Below are positions 30,503 through 41,094 of a stretch of DNA of 64,000 nucleotides, piece by piece. Numbering within the stretch: the stretch's first letter is position 1; each line of letters opens with the position of its first letter. The notes under the pieces are model-generated. The model searched no databases and had not been told where the DNA came from. It saw only the letters and a program-made list of their open reading frames with translations. The position numbers and the translations under genes are program-made. Source of the DNA: Exiguobacterium aurantiacum (GTDB lineage: Bacteria; Bacillota; Bacilli; Exiguobacteriales; Exiguobacteriaceae); contig NZ_CP101462.1 in NCBI RefSeq assembly GCF_024362205.1, forward strand, positions 1,888,501-1,952,500, in the 5' to 3' direction.

Positions 30503-30862
30503 TTAATACATCATCTCGCGCGCGATGCCGATCGTGAACAGCACCAAGTGGGCCGGGACGAGCAACAAAAACAATAGGCGCCACCCGTGCACGAACATCT
30601 TCGAATAGACGATATCTTCATGACGCACCCGCTGCCAAATCGCGTTGGCGGGGAAGATGGCGGCACAGACTGCAAGCAGCAGCCAGAACACATCGACCCC
30701 GACAATCGCCTCGAGCAAAATCCCACACGCATAGAACCAGAGGACCACGCCGGCATCACAGACGAGTTTGAACGTATTAACCGATTTCGGCATAATTTTT
30801 CTAAGTATCATATACACCATAAACCAAATGACGAGTGGAAATGAAACGATATACACTAACAC
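30503..30862 (-). CDS. DUF3397 family membrane protein
   Basis: A 119-residue protein with four hydrophobic segments (about residues 3-20, 37-55, 58-76, 95-113). Length, topology and position between panE and bshC match the DUF3397 family of Bacillales. No function is known and no catalytic motif is visible. It overlaps the panE end by 7 bp, so it belongs to the same transcript. Confidence 0.75.
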   Translation of the reverse strand: MLVYIVSFPLVIWFMVYMILRKIMPKSVNTFKLVCDAGVVLWFYACGILLEAIVGVDVFWLLLAVCAAIFPANAIWQRVRHEDIVYSKMFVHGWRLLFLLLVPAHLVLFTIGIAREMMY

Positions 30863-31695
30863 GATACGCTCGCTCCTAAAATTAATTTTTGTAGGACGGG
30901 AATGACGGTCAACGTGATACCTCGTTCGTCGGCCCGTTTCAACAGCGGCGTCAAGATGGCGTCGACCTCGGTCTGGCGCCCCGCCTCGATGTCACGCAAC
31001 ATCGAAGAGCGGTTATGCGCCGTCTTGGCAATGATGGTCTCGATATATGTATACGGCACGTGCCGGTCGAACAACGTCGTCAATTCTTTGTAAATCGCCG
31101 TCGCGATATCGCGGCATGGCGGCATGGCGACCGCACCGTTCTCGACACGGCAGAGCGCCGTAATCGGGTTGATGATCGCGTTCGCAAATAGTTTTTCCGT
31201 GACGACTTGCTCGATGTCCGCTTCCCAGACGACATCGAGCGGAGAGGCGGTGAATCGGATCCCCTCAACCGGCTCGAAACTCCCAATCCGAATGCGCCCG
31301 AGCCCGGTATGATGGATCCGCTTGCCGTCGCGGCTTACCCCATGTTCGACCACACCGAGGTGGAACCCTTTCGTGCGTGCATGGTCGAGATGGGCGATCC
31401 CGTTCGAACAGATGAACACGGGCACGTCTCCCGACAATCGTTCCGTCGCCGCTTCGACCTGGTGTGCTTTCGTCGTCACAAAAAACACGTCCTGCTCCGT
31501 CTCGACGAGTGTCGCCACCGGACATAGACGGACTATGGACGTCCCATCCGTGACGCCGGTACGTTCGATCGTCACGGTCGACGCCTCGTCGACACGGCCA
31601 TAGAGCGTCACCGTATAGTCCGGCTCGAACAGCGAAGCCATCAGCATGCCGACGGCGCCGTTCCCGATAATCCCAATTCGTTTAATCGGCTTCAT
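30856..31695 (-). CDS. panE: 2-dehydropantoate 2-reductase family protein
   Basis: Ketopantoate reductase makes pantoate for coenzyme A synthesis, using NADPH. The 279-residue protein starts with the dinucleotide loop IGIIGNGAVGMLMAS. KAHQVEAA and the C-terminal ApbA-type domain (NPITALCRVENG, RSSMLRDIEAGRQTEVD) follow. The ATG at 31695 has GGAGGG at 6 nt; a much longer in-frame reading lacks a ribosome binding site. The position fits ylbQ of Bacillus. Divergent paralogues of PanE exist, so the substrate is inferred. Confidence 0.88.
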   Translation of the reverse strand: MKPIKRIGIIGNGAVGMLMASLFEPDYTVTLYGRVDEASTVTIERTGVTDGTSIVRLCPVATLVETEQDVFFVTTKAHQVEAATERLSGDVPVFICSNGIAHLDHARTKGFHLGVVEHGVSRDGKRIHHTGLGRIRIGSFEPVEGIRFTASPLDVVWEADIEQVVTEKLFANAIINPITALCRVENGAVAMPPCRDIATAIYKELTTLFDRHVPYTYIETIIAKTAHNRSSMLRDIEAGRQTEVDAILTPLLKRADERGITLTVIPVLQKLILGASVSC

Positions 31696-31760
31696 TGCCA
31701 TCCCTCCACGTCTAGTCTGCACTGAAAAGTTTACCACAATCTGTTTCCACGACCCAAAAA

Positions 31761-31797
31761 GAAAAAAAGAAGCGACCTCCGAGGAGACCGCTTCTTT
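31761..31797 (-). terminator. Terminator of rpmF
   Basis: Arms agaagcg (31769-31775) and cgcttct (31789-31795) extended by further pairs, followed by TTTTTTTC on the minus strand. Confidence 0.88.
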
Positions 31798-31802
31798 TCG
31801 CA

Positions 31803-31976
31803 TTATTTGCTTGTTACTTCTTTACCGTTGTAATGTCCGCAAGATTTGCAAACACGGTGTGAAAGTTTCATGTCGCCACAGTTCGGGCACTCGTTCATAC
31901 CAGGTACGTTGAGTTTGAAGTGAGTACGACGAAGACGTTTGCGAGTTTTCGACGTTCTACGGAATGGTACTGCCAT
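31803..31976 (-). CDS. rpmF: 50S ribosomal protein L32
   Basis: This 57-residue protein is L32: [19 protein letters not shown] opens it, and a zinc-ribbon of two cysteine pairs (CPNC and CKSC) follows. The zinc-binding (C+) form is present. GGAGGTG before the ATG at 31976 sets the start; longer readings in this frame are spurious. It follows the yceD-like gene by 22 nt, a widely conserved pair. Confidence 0.97.
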   Translation of the reverse strand: MAVPFRRTSKTRKRLRRTHFKLNVPGMNECPNCGDMKLSHRVCKSCGHYNGKEVTSK

Positions 31977-31998
31977 CGTTGTCCACCTCCTTGAAAAG

Positions 31999-32526
31999 TT
32001 AGCCGTCCTTATCCTCTTTTTTAGAGAACAAGTCGGCGAGGCCCGCGAGGCGCGGGTCAATTTTTGGTTGGTCGTCCGGCTGCTCGTCAATGACGGACCA
32101 GCCTTCCCCTTCAACCTGAGTTTTGTCTGTTTCGTTCCCGAAGACTTGCATCGGGACGTCTAACATGATGAGCTCTCTTACGATCGGTCGCAGATCAATC
32201 GTATTTCCTTCTGGCAAATTGACATCATCGAATTGCTCCGTATAACGCCCATTCTCCAAAAAGAAAGGCTCGAGCGATTCAATATCGAATTCATAGATGA
32301 CATCGTCCAACGTACGCGCATCTGGCAACGTCAGGTCACCTTGAACCTTCAAATTGAATGTAACTTGATTAGATGTGAACGACGCATCCCCGTGCACATG
32401 CACCGGGCGAATCGAACGGATATCCGGATGGAGCTGAGTAAGCTCTGGTAGTTCGACCATCTCATCGATGGCAAAACTGTCACCCTGGTTTCGTAGCTTA
32501 AGTAGCTGTGCAATAGACCACTTCAT
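31999..32526 (-). CDS. yceD: YceD/DUF177 family protein
   Basis: The 175-residue protein belongs to the DUF177 (YceD) family that is almost always encoded next to rpmF and has been tied to 23S rRNA accumulation. The family core is [24 protein letters not shown] (central) and [22 protein letters not shown]. Zinc-binding cysteines of some homologues are absent. The ATG at 32526 has GAGGTG at good spacing; the longer reading is not supported. Confidence 0.9.
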   Translation of the reverse strand: MKWSIAQLLKLRNQGDSFAIDEMVELPELTQLHPDIRSIRPVHVHGDASFTSNQVTFNLKVQGDLTLPDARTLDDVIYEFDIESLEPFFLENGRYTEQFDDVNLPEGNTIDLRPIVRELIMLDVPMQVFGNETDKTQVEGEGWSVIDEQPDDQPKIDPRLAGLADLFSKKEDKDG

Positions 32527-32683
32527 CCGAATCACCTCAATTGCAACAATATGAATTATAGATAGGCCAACTTGTTTTGTCAATGTTTTTTCTTTACACT
32601 AAAATCAGTTGACGACGGCGCTTTGCCAAAGCGTACTTATCCATCTTACACCAATCTAATCGACAATGCAAAGGAGTAATTTT

Positions 32684-33792
32684 ATGCGAAAAACGGCCAT
32701 CATCGCTGAGTACAACCCGTTCCATAACGGACATCTCCACCAGGCGGAACGTGCCCGGATTGAAACCGATGCCGACGCCGTCATCGCCGTCATGAGCGCC
32801 CAGTTCACGCAACGCGGGGAGCCGGCGGCATTCGATAAATGGAGCCGCGCGAAAGCAGCTGTTCAAACGGGCGCGATCGACCTTGTCGTCGAACTACCAA
32901 CCTGTTACGGGGTGCAACGCGCCGACCGGTTCGCGAGCGCCGCGGTCAGCATTGCCGAACGTATGCGATGCCAATCGCTCTCGTTCGGGAGTGAGAGCGG
33001 CGATATCACGGCCGTGACCCGGGCCGCAGCCGCCAACATCGAAGCGACGCCGGCTTATCAGACGGCGTTAAAAGAAGCATTGGATCAAGGACGGTCCTCG
33101 GCCAAAGCCTCGAGTGAGGCGTTCGGGGCGCTCTACCCTGAGTTCGACTTGACGCTCCCGAACAATATCCTCGCCTATCACTATGCAAAAGCAGCGAAGA
33201 CGATCGAGCTCCATACGATTCGCCGCCTCGGTGCGGGATATCACGACCCGAGCGTCTCAGACGTCATGTCGGCCACAGGAGTGCGCGCCCACTACTTGGA
33301 GTCAGGCATGGTCCGGGCCGTCCCTAACGCCACGAGAGCGTTGTTTCAGGACGTGTCGATGGCACATTGGTCCCTTTATTGGCCCGTCTTGCAATACAAG
33401 TTGCGGACGACCCCGAAAGAGGTACTTGAACAGCTCGTCGGCATCGACAGTTCGTTATCACCTCGTTTGATTGAAGCCGGACTCGAACCGACGTTCGAAC
33501 AGGCGCTCGCTCGCCTGCTGACGAGACGCTACACTCGGACCGCCGTCCAACGCGCCCTCGTCTCCGTCCTCCTCCATTGGCGACGTGACGAGTTACCGGA
33601 ACGGTTCGATGAAGTGCCTTACGTCCGCCCACTCGCGTTCAACGCGATTGGACAAGCTGTATTAAAAGGCATAAAAAAAGACGTACCGCTCATGAGCAAG
33701 TACCATCCCGACCTTGCGTTCGAGGCTCGAGTGACCGAGGCGTATCGCCTTCCTCTAGGAAATCGGTCACTCGTCGAACATAGGCAAACCCC

Positions 33793-33814
<22 letters not shown>
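32684..33814 (+). CDS. tmcAL: tRNA(Met) cytidine acetate ligase TmcAL
   Basis: TmcAL forms N4-acetylcytidine at the wobble position of elongator tRNA-Met using acetate and ATP. The 376-residue protein has the nucleotidyltransferase motif AEYNPFHNGHLHQ near residue 8 and PLMSKYHPDLAFEARVTEAYR near the end, both typical of the family (YlbM). AAAGGAG sets the ATG at 32684. It is divergent from yceD and convergent with the ylbL-like gene, whose stop codon it overlaps by 22 bp. Confidence 0.93.
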
Positions 33815-35850
<2,036 letters not shown>

Positions 35851-35865
35851 ATCCGTTCTCCTTCA

Positions 35866-35903
35866 CCACAAAAGATGAAGGCGGTACCGCCTTCATCTTT
35901 TGT
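35866..35903. terminator. Terminator between ylbG and rsmD
   Basis: A perfect palindrome centred on ggtacc with arms acaaaagatgaaggc and gccttcatcttttgt. The transcript runs leftward, so it mainly ends ylbG; it stands directly ahead of the rsmD ribosome binding site. Confidence 0.8.
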
Positions 35904-35904
35904 G

Positions 35905-36168
35905 TTATTTCTGCTTCGGTTCGTACGTCTCGGCGACGAAAGGTCGTTCACTGCGGACGACCGCTTCGACGAACGGCAAGGCGCTCACTTGTTCAAGGAT
36001 CGCCTCATGTCCATCGAGGTCTGTATAGAGGAAGGCATACTTCTCACGTTTCGACACGTAATACAAGTTCGCATAGCGACGCAACGCCTTCACTTGTTTC
36101 AGCGATTGGACGTAGACGACGAATCCGATTCGACCGTTCAACTCAAACGACTCAGATGGCACATCCAC
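35905..36168 (-). CDS. ylbG: YlbG family protein (DUF2129)
   Basis: The protein (87 residues from the chosen start) matches YlbG: GFVVYVQSLKQVKALRRY and NLYYVSKREKYAFLYTDLD are the family core. Its function is unknown. No ATG is available. I place the start at GTG 36168, which has GGAGGCGGAAG upstream and lies inside the end of ylbF. GTG 36162 is an alternative. The 17 bp overlap implies coupling to ylbF. Confidence 0.78.
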   Translation of the reverse strand: MDVPSESFELNGRIGFVVYVQSLKQVKALRRYANLYYVSKREKYAFLYTDLDGHEAILEQVSALPFVEAVVRSERPFVAETYEPKQK

Positions 36169-36604
36169 AGCTTCCGCCTCCTCCTCCACAGCTTCCTCCG
36201 CCTGAACAACCGCCTTCATCGAAGAACGGGTTTCCGGTCGGGACTTTGATTTTGGGAGAAACCGAGAAGGCCAACAGCTCACTCACTTCCCCAAGCAATT
36301 TATCCAAACTGCGTTCCGCTTTTTTAAACGCGGCCACTTCTGGTTGGACATCGAGACGCCGTTTGACGAGGTGCATCTCTTTTTTAATGCGATCGTGGTC
36401 GGGATGGTGCTTCCCGAACCGTTGTACGTACTCGTAATCTTCTTTCATCCGTAAGAACTCACGTTCCACGAGGCGCGCTTCTTCTGACTGGGCTCGCGCT
36501 TGTTTCGTGGCGATATATGTTTGGAACGACTCGCTCGCTTCAATCAAATCGGCTAACGACTCCGTTTGATCGAGCAGGGCAATCGTCTGTTCAGTAATAA
36601 TCAT
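36152..36604 (-). CDS. ylbF: YlbF/RicF family regulatory protein
   Basis: A 150-residue helical protein of the Com_YlbF family. In Bacillus, RicF with RicA and RicT forms an iron-sulfur complex that promotes RNase Y-dependent mRNA maturation. The helical core spans residues 1-115. The tail is a glycine-rich segment with four cysteines (CSGGGSC and CGC), which fits a contribution to 4Fe-4S binding. AAGGGTG precedes the ATG at 36604. The order ylbF-ylbG-rsmD-coaD is as in Bacillus. Confidence 0.88.
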   Translation of the reverse strand: MIITEQTIALLDQTESLADLIEASESFQTYIATKQARAQSEEARLVEREFLRMKEDYEYVQRFGKHHPDHDRIKKEMHLVKRRLDVQPEVAAFKKAERSLDKLLGEVSELLAFSVSPKIKVPTGNPFFDEGGCSGGGSCGGGGGSCGCAI

Positions 36605-36722
36605 GGCTTTCACCCTTTCTGCCATGATTTTAACACATTTGATTCCCTCTGTAAGCAATCGGCTTTATAATTGAACGTGACTGTCAAGCGTCCAACTAGA
36701 AAGGAAGTGAACAGGTGCGCAC

Positions 36723-37490
36723 GTGCACCTCGCTATGAAAAAAGTCTCATTCAACATGATTCGCTCGGCCGGCATCAAAACCGACTATGCGAAACCTGAA
36801 TATTATTACGACCAGCTCGATAAAGTAAGAACGGCCGACCTCGTCTTGTTCCCCGAATATTGGATGGTCAACTCGATCATCTACGGACTGAATAAACCGA
36901 TTTTCCCGTCGCCGGCCACTTACCATCTGGGGCATGACAAAATCGAGATGACGCGCGCCTTTAAAGCGACATTCCCGCACCGCATCCCGAAGACACTCAT
37001 CTACGGGAAGAACCCGTATACGATTGAGCGTGTCCTCGAGGAGTTTGAATATCCTTTCGTCGCCAAGACGGCTAAATCATCGATGGGACAAGGCGTCTGG
37101 CTCATCAAGCATGAGCAGGACTGGCTTGAGTACGTCGACAAGCACGACACGTTCTACGTCCAACAGTTCATCCCGAACGACCGCGACTTGCGCATCATCG
37201 TCATCGGAGAAGAAGTCGTCGGGTCGTATTGGCGTGTCAGCGAGGCGTTCTTGAACAATGTCGCTCAAGGCGCCCACTTCTCGTATGAGGATATCCCAGA
37301 GTCAGTCGTGGCCGAAGTGCTCGACATCGCGAAAACGCTTCACATCAATCACGCCGCGTTTGACGTCATCGTCGTCGAAGATGAATTTTACATTTTAGAG
37401 TTCAACGTCTTCTTCGGTTCAGAAGGGCTCATGCCGCTCGGTGTGAGACTGCCCGACAAAATCGCCCATTACCTCGACACTCGCGCTTGA
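36723..37490 (+). CDS. ATP-grasp protein, RimK-like, unknown substrate
   Basis: The 255-residue protein has a RimK-type ATP-grasp domain: FVAKTAKSSMGQGVWLI (nucleotide lysine and glycine loop, about residues 114-130), VQQFIPNDRDLRIIVIG (about 146-162) and the metal motif LEFNVFFG (about 228-235). The 85-residue N-terminal part is a compact pre-ATP-grasp domain. Such enzymes ligate a carboxylate to an amine; the substrate is not visible. GTG 36723 with AGGTG 5 nt upstream is the likely start; ATG 36735 is the alternative. It is divergent from ylbF, stands alone and has no partner gene that hints at a pathway. Confidence 0.7.
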   Translation: MHLAMKKVSFNMIRSAGIKTDYAKPEYYYDQLDKVRTADLVLFPEYWMVNSIIYGLNKPIFPSPATYHLGHDKIEMTRAFKATFPHRIPKTLIYGKNPYTIERVLEEFEYPFVAKTAKSSMGQGVWLIKHEQDWLEYVDKHDTFYVQQFIPNDRDLRIIVIGEEVVGSYWRVSEAFLNNVAQGAHFSYEDIPESVVAEVLDIAKTLHINHAAFDVIVVEDEFYILEFNVFFGSEGLMPLGVRLPDKIAHYLDTRA

Positions 37491-37590
37491 GGCGTTCATC
37501 TTTTTTTCACAATTTGAACACACGTTATTCCAAGAACGTTTTCGAATATGATATGATGACATATGAGGTTTATTAGGGAAAAGGGGGATT

Positions 37591-37956
37591 ATGATGAAAT
37601 TTGAGCAGTTCCACATCGAGGGAAAAGAGATCCGCTTCGGTTTGCTCGAGACGATCATGGATCATCATCATTTCATCCGTGAAGGCGCTTGGGACTATGA
37701 GCGTGCAACGTATGACATGAAGTACGAGAAACAATCGACAGGCGAGACGTTCTACCTTCGCTTACCGGTATATGCGATCGAAGGCCAAATCGAGGACCGT
37801 CATGCGGTCGTCAAAATGTTGACACCGATTCTCGGAAAACATTACTACCCGCACGGCGTCGAGTACGACGAAGAGTTCCCGGAAGAAATCGTCCGTGATT
37901 GCGAGCGTCGTCTAGCCGCACTCGCTGAGACACTCGAAGTAAAACCCCTTGCATAA
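37591..37956 (+). CDS. YugN-like family protein
   Basis: A 121-residue protein that resembles the YugN-like family of Bacillales (MKFEQFHIEGKEIRFG at the start, YYPHGVEYDEEFPEEIV near the end). The family is soluble, short and of unknown function. AAGGGGGA precedes two adjacent ATG codons. A terminator follows directly, so it is probably transcribed alone. Confidence 0.7.
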   Translation: MMKFEQFHIEGKEIRFGLLETIMDHHHFIREGAWDYERATYDMKYEKQSTGETFYLRLPVYAIEGQIEDRHAVVKMLTPILGKHYYPHGVEYDEEFPEEIVRDCERRLAALAETLEVKPLA

Positions 37957-37972
37957 GCGAAGGGGTTTTTCT
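37941..37972 (+). terminator. Terminator of the yugN-like gene
   Basis: Arms aaaacccctt and aaggggtttt around gcataagcg, followed by a T run. The left arm lies in the last codons of the gene. Confidence 0.88.
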
Positions 37973-38013
37973 TATGGTCTCTCATGAGTCGAGATACACG
38001 TTGACCACATAGC

Positions 38014-38505
38014 TTACGCCGACAAATCCTCTGACCGGATGATGGCACAGCCTTTGCCCTCATAATATGCGATCATGTCGTCGATTTTCTTCAAGTCATA
38101 GCTCGTGATGCAATCCGACAGGACGCTGACCGCATAGTCTGCTTTCCGCAGATTGTAACACGTCGACTTCACACAGGCGGTCGCATCGGCGCCGGTGATA
38201 TAGAACGTGTCGATGCCATGCTGTTCAATGAACGAAGCGAACGCCTCGCTCGTCAAGGCGTTGCCTTTATATTTAGTGAACACGTGATCGGACACGATTT
38301 TCAAATCTGGGGCTAATTCCGCCCCGCGCGTCCCTGTTTTGAACGTTCTCGTCCCCGCGGATAAATTCTCATGCCGGATATAGACGACAGGAAGCCCCTT
38401 GGCGACCGCCCAATCGATGGCTTTGTTGATGTTGTCGATGACGGCTCTGTAATTTTTCGTGATGTCATTTTGAATATCAATGACAATCAATGCTTGCTGT
38501 TGCAT
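38014..38505 (-). CDS. Isochorismatase-family cysteine hydrolase
   Basis: The 163-residue protein has the isochorismatase-like hydrolase fold. The catalytic triad is visible: Asp in VIDIQND near residue 9, Lys in FTKYKGNA near residue 78 and Cys in TGADATACVKST near residue 112, with the cis-peptide region before it. Members include nicotinamidases, ureidoacrylate hydrolases and others. The nicotinamidase metal ligands (DxHxxxH) are not evident, so the substrate is left open. It is monocistronic in appearance, convergent with the yugN-like gene. Confidence 0.85.
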   Translation of the reverse strand: MQQQALIVIDIQNDITKNYRAVIDNINKAIDWAVAKGLPVVYIRHENLSAGTRTFKTGTRGAELAPDLKIVSDHVFTKYKGNALTSEAFASFIEQHGIDTFYITGADATACVKSTCYNLRKADYAVSVLSDCITSYDLKKIDDMIAYYEGKGCAIIRSEDLSA

Positions 38506-38602
38506 CCGATTTCCCCCTCGATGAGTCGTATATCGTGACTACTGCCTTCATCATACCAAAGTTCACGATTGGAAAATATAGACAAAGTTCATCATCAACA
38601 TA

Positions 38603-38638
38603 CAAAAAAGGGAGGCCCTCGATGGGTCCTCCCTTTTG
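38603..38638 (-). terminator. Terminator behind the sco1-linked small gene
   Basis: Arms aaaagggagg (38607-38616) and cctccctttt (38628-38637) with inner pairs ccc/ggg, followed by TTTTTTG on the minus strand. It marks the end of the ctaG-ctaM-sco1 transcript. Confidence 0.88.
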
Positions 38639-38911
38639 TCATGTCGCGATGACGTTGAGCGTCACATCGACTTGTCCGAGCAACAAGTCGAACTGGTCGC
38701 GCACGTAGCGATATAAGCGTTCAGCCTCGACGAGCGAGACGGGTGCAATGATTTGATAATCGTATCGCTCTTTCGAAAGAGATACGACTTTCACTTCAGA
38801 CAACCCGAATTCGATCGCACTGCAGGCGATCAAGTCCTCAATCGCCCGTTCGGCAATCGTCACATCTCCGTAGGAATAATCATTTCCGATGACAGCCATC
38901 GTATCATTCAT
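38639..38911 (-). CDS. Conserved-looking hypothetical protein next to sco1
   Basis: I do not recognise this 90-residue protein. It is soluble, acidic and has alternating strand-helix character (AERAIEDLIACSAIEFGLSE, VKVVSLSKERYDYQIIAP, VEAERLYRYVRDQFDLLLGQ), suggesting a small alpha-beta fold. AAGGAG eight nt before the ATG at 38911 is a strong ribosome binding site, and the sco1 stop is only about 5 nt away, so it is very likely real and cotranscribed with the oxidase assembly genes. Confidence 0.7.
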   Translation of the reverse strand: MNDTMAVIGNDYSYGDVTIAERAIEDLIACSAIEFGLSEVKVVSLSKERYDYQIIAPVSLVEAERLYRYVRDQFDLLLGQVDVTLNVIAT

Positions 38912-38916
38912 CTTCT

Positions 38917-39531
38917 TCACTCCTTTTCTGCCGCGAGTACTAACACGTCCTCCATAATGGTTTCGATATCGACAGGTTTTTCTCCTGCCGTCGCCATTTG
39001 GGCGACTGCGCGGACGTCATGATCGCGGTCGATGATATACATCGTCGTCGCATGCGTGACGAGTCCGCTGTTCGCTTTCGAATAGTAGAACTGAAGCTGA
39101 CGCGTGATGCGGTCGATGTCGGCCTTGTCTCCGGTCAACATCTTCCAGCCAGTCGGTTCGGCTTGGAACGCCGCCCCGTAGTTCTCTAAGACTGGAACCG
39201 TATCGACTTCAGGGTCGACCGTGATGGCGACGAGTTCGACGTCCGTCCCGTACAGGTTGCTCGCTTTCAGCTCTTGTTCGAGCTTCATGAAGTCGCGCAA
39301 CGTGAGCGGGCAGATGTCCGGACAGTTCGTATAAAAGAACGTGACGATTTTGACTTTGCCGTTGTCCGAATTGTATGACTGCCCGTCGAGCGCGTTCGTC
39401 AACGTGAACGGGGTCGGTTCTTGGATGACGGGCAAGTCCTCTTCTTTAAAGAATAAGAAGTACGAGGCCACGCCGATCGCCACTAAAATGGCGACCGTCA
39501 ACCCGACCGTCAGATAGCTATTCCGTTTCAT
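38917..39531 (-). CDS. sco1: SCO1/SenC family copper-delivery protein
   Basis: SCO proteins deliver copper to the CuA site of cytochrome c oxidase subunit II. The 204-residue protein has an N-terminal membrane anchor (about residues 7-27) and a thioredoxin-like domain with the copper motif FFYTNCPDICPLTL (Cys70, Cys74). A distal histidine lies in LVTHATTMYIID. There is no lipobox cysteine. The ATG at 39531 has GAGGGGG at 6 nt. It follows ctaM by about 20 nt, in the oxidase assembly block. Confidence 0.92.
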   Translation of the reverse strand: MKRNSYLTVGLTVAILVAIGVASYFLFFKEEDLPVIQEPTPFTLTNALDGQSYNSDNGKVKIVTFFYTNCPDICPLTLRDFMKLEQELKASNLYGTDVELVAITVDPEVDTVPVLENYGAAFQAEPTGWKMLTGDKADIDRITRQLQFYYSKANSGLVTHATTMYIIDRDHDVRAVAQMATAGEKPVDIETIMEDVLVLAAEKE

Positions 39532-39551
39532 CCTCATCCCCCTCTCTCGAT

Positions 39552-40013
39552 TCACCCACCGATAATGGCACGGAAGACGTTCGTCGTCTCACCTGGGTCA
39601 TAGGCGACGTATAGGAGGACGTATACCATCACACCTGTGATCGCCGTGAAGAACCAGACGACCGAGGCTTTCGGTCCGATTTTCCGGTGTTTCTCGACTT
39701 TGTTCTTATAGCCGAGATAAAGCGTGATCAAGCCGAGGACCCCGCCTGTCGTAGCAAGCAAGATATGGAAGATCATGAACGCCAAATAGTAAGGCTTCAC
39801 TGAATCCGGGCCTCCAAAGGCAGTATTTCCGACAAAGATTGTGCGCGAAACGTAAAGAATGAAGAATGTTGTCGCGGCAATCGCGGCGGCCGTCATGACT
39901 TTTTTATGTTTGTCGACGTTGCGGCGATCACGCGCGATGATCGTCCATCCGATCGCGACTAAAATAGCACTGATGACAATGAATGTCACACTGATCAAGG
40001 CAAGATAGTTCAT
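39552..40013 (-). CDS. ctaM: DUF420 protein, CtaM-like oxidase assembly factor
   Basis: A 153-residue membrane protein with four hydrophobic segments (about 5-25, 38-58, 78-100, 120-145). It belongs to DUF420 (FHILLATTGGVLGLITLYLGYKNK). The Bacillus member CtaM (YozB) is needed for maturation of heme A-containing oxidases. Histidines such as in FHI and KHRKIG are conserved in the family. Its place between ctaG and sco1 supports this role. Confidence 0.85.
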   Translation of the reverse strand: MNYLALISVTFIVISAILVAIGWTIIARDRRNVDKHKKVMTAAAIAATTFFILYVSRTIFVGNTAFGGPDSVKPYYLAFMIFHILLATTGGVLGLITLYLGYKNKVEKHRKIGPKASVVWFFTAITGVMVYVLLYVAYDPGETTNVFRAIIGG

Positions 40014-40036
40014 CGTAGTTTCCCCTTTGACTTAGT

Positions 40037-40960
40037 TCATTTTTTCTCTTTTGGTTCATGCGGCGTGAACGACATGCCTTCATCGAGCGCAAGCGACTTC
40101 GTCCGGCGCACCCAGCCGAAGAACGTCCAACCGAAGAAGAAACCGTAGACGACCTCTTGCCCGAGCTTCATCAATACCCCACCGAAGCGTTGGTCTTCAA
40201 GGGCACTGTTCGTCGCACCCATAAGGGCGTTCAAATCAAGGCCGGATACGTCCCCGTTCGGCATACAATAACCGAGCACGGTCGCAAACGTTTCGGCGTC
40301 TGTATAGGCGTCATACAAGATGCCTTGGCTGAAGATGATGAACGCACACGCCGGCGTCAAGAGCACCCCGTTGGCGATGATGTATACCATCCGCTTCAAA
40401 TCAGACATGCCTTCCTCTTCTTCCGAGATGAACGGAGCGATGACCGGATACCACATCGTCAAACTGAAGACGACGAGAGCGCCGTGGAAGATACGATGCA
40501 CCCCATAGTTCGTCAACACGTAGTCAAAAATGAATGGCATATGGTAGAACGTGAATAATGCATTGAACAAAACGAGTGCAATCAAAGGTTTTGTCATAAA
40601 TTTGAGCGTCGGCCCAATCACCTTATAGCTAAATAATTTTTCGAACACCCAATACGGCATCCCATACACGACGAGCGCCGGTGCGAGCACGTAGACGAGT
40701 ACCATCTGTAACATATGAACCGAGAAGATGATGTGCGCGAGCACATCGACCGGACTTCCGAAACCGATGTAATACAATAAAATAGCGGATAACATGCTGA
40801 ACTTTTGTAACAACGTGGTCGACTCGTATCCTCGCTTCGCCATGCTCTCTGTGACGACCGCATAGAGGACGTACAACCCTACCATCAACAATCCGAACCA
40901 TGGACTCCAAAGCGTCGTCCAATCGAACTGTTTGAGTAGCTCTGATGTATTCCAGAGCAT
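40037..40960 (-). CDS. ctaG: Cytochrome c oxidase assembly factor CtaG
   Basis: CtaG of the caa3 type is a polytopic protein required for active caa3 oxidase. The 307-residue protein has seven hydrophobic segments and the conserved stretches FSVHMLQMVLVYVLAPALVVYG, FTFYHMPFIFDY and IFHGALVVFSLTMWYPVI, with histidines that may bind copper. It lies downstream of ctaF but is separated by a terminator-like hairpin, so it may be transcribed at a lower level. Confidence 0.93.
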   Translation of the reverse strand: MLWNTSELLKQFDWTTLWSPWFGLLMVGLYVLYAVVTESMAKRGYESTTLLQKFSMLSAILLYYIGFGSPVDVLAHIIFSVHMLQMVLVYVLAPALVVYGMPYWVFEKLFSYKVIGPTLKFMTKPLIALVLFNALFTFYHMPFIFDYVLTNYGVHRIFHGALVVFSLTMWYPVIAPFISEEEEGMSDLKRMVYIIANGVLLTPACAFIIFSQGILYDAYTDAETFATVLGYCMPNGDVSGLDLNALMGATNSALEDQRFGGVLMKLGQEVVYGFFFGWTFFGWVRRTKSLALDEGMSFTPHEPKEKK

Positions 40961-41041
40961 CCCTTCACCCCTTTTCTTTCTCTCCCAAACCGATGAAACC
41001 GTTCACTTCAAGATTACTATTCCTTTATTTTTGAAGTAAAG

Positions 41042-41088
41042 CAAAAAGGACTGAATCATCTATGTTTCCACAGATGTTCAATCCTTTG
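41042..41088 (-). terminator. Imperfect terminator between ctaF and ctaG
   Basis: The minus strand folds AAAGGA-TGAA-ATCT against AGAT-TTCA-TCCTTT with small mismatches and continues with TTTTTGC. It would reduce read-through from the structural genes to the assembly factors. Confidence 0.75.
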
Positions 41089-41094
41089 TCACAT

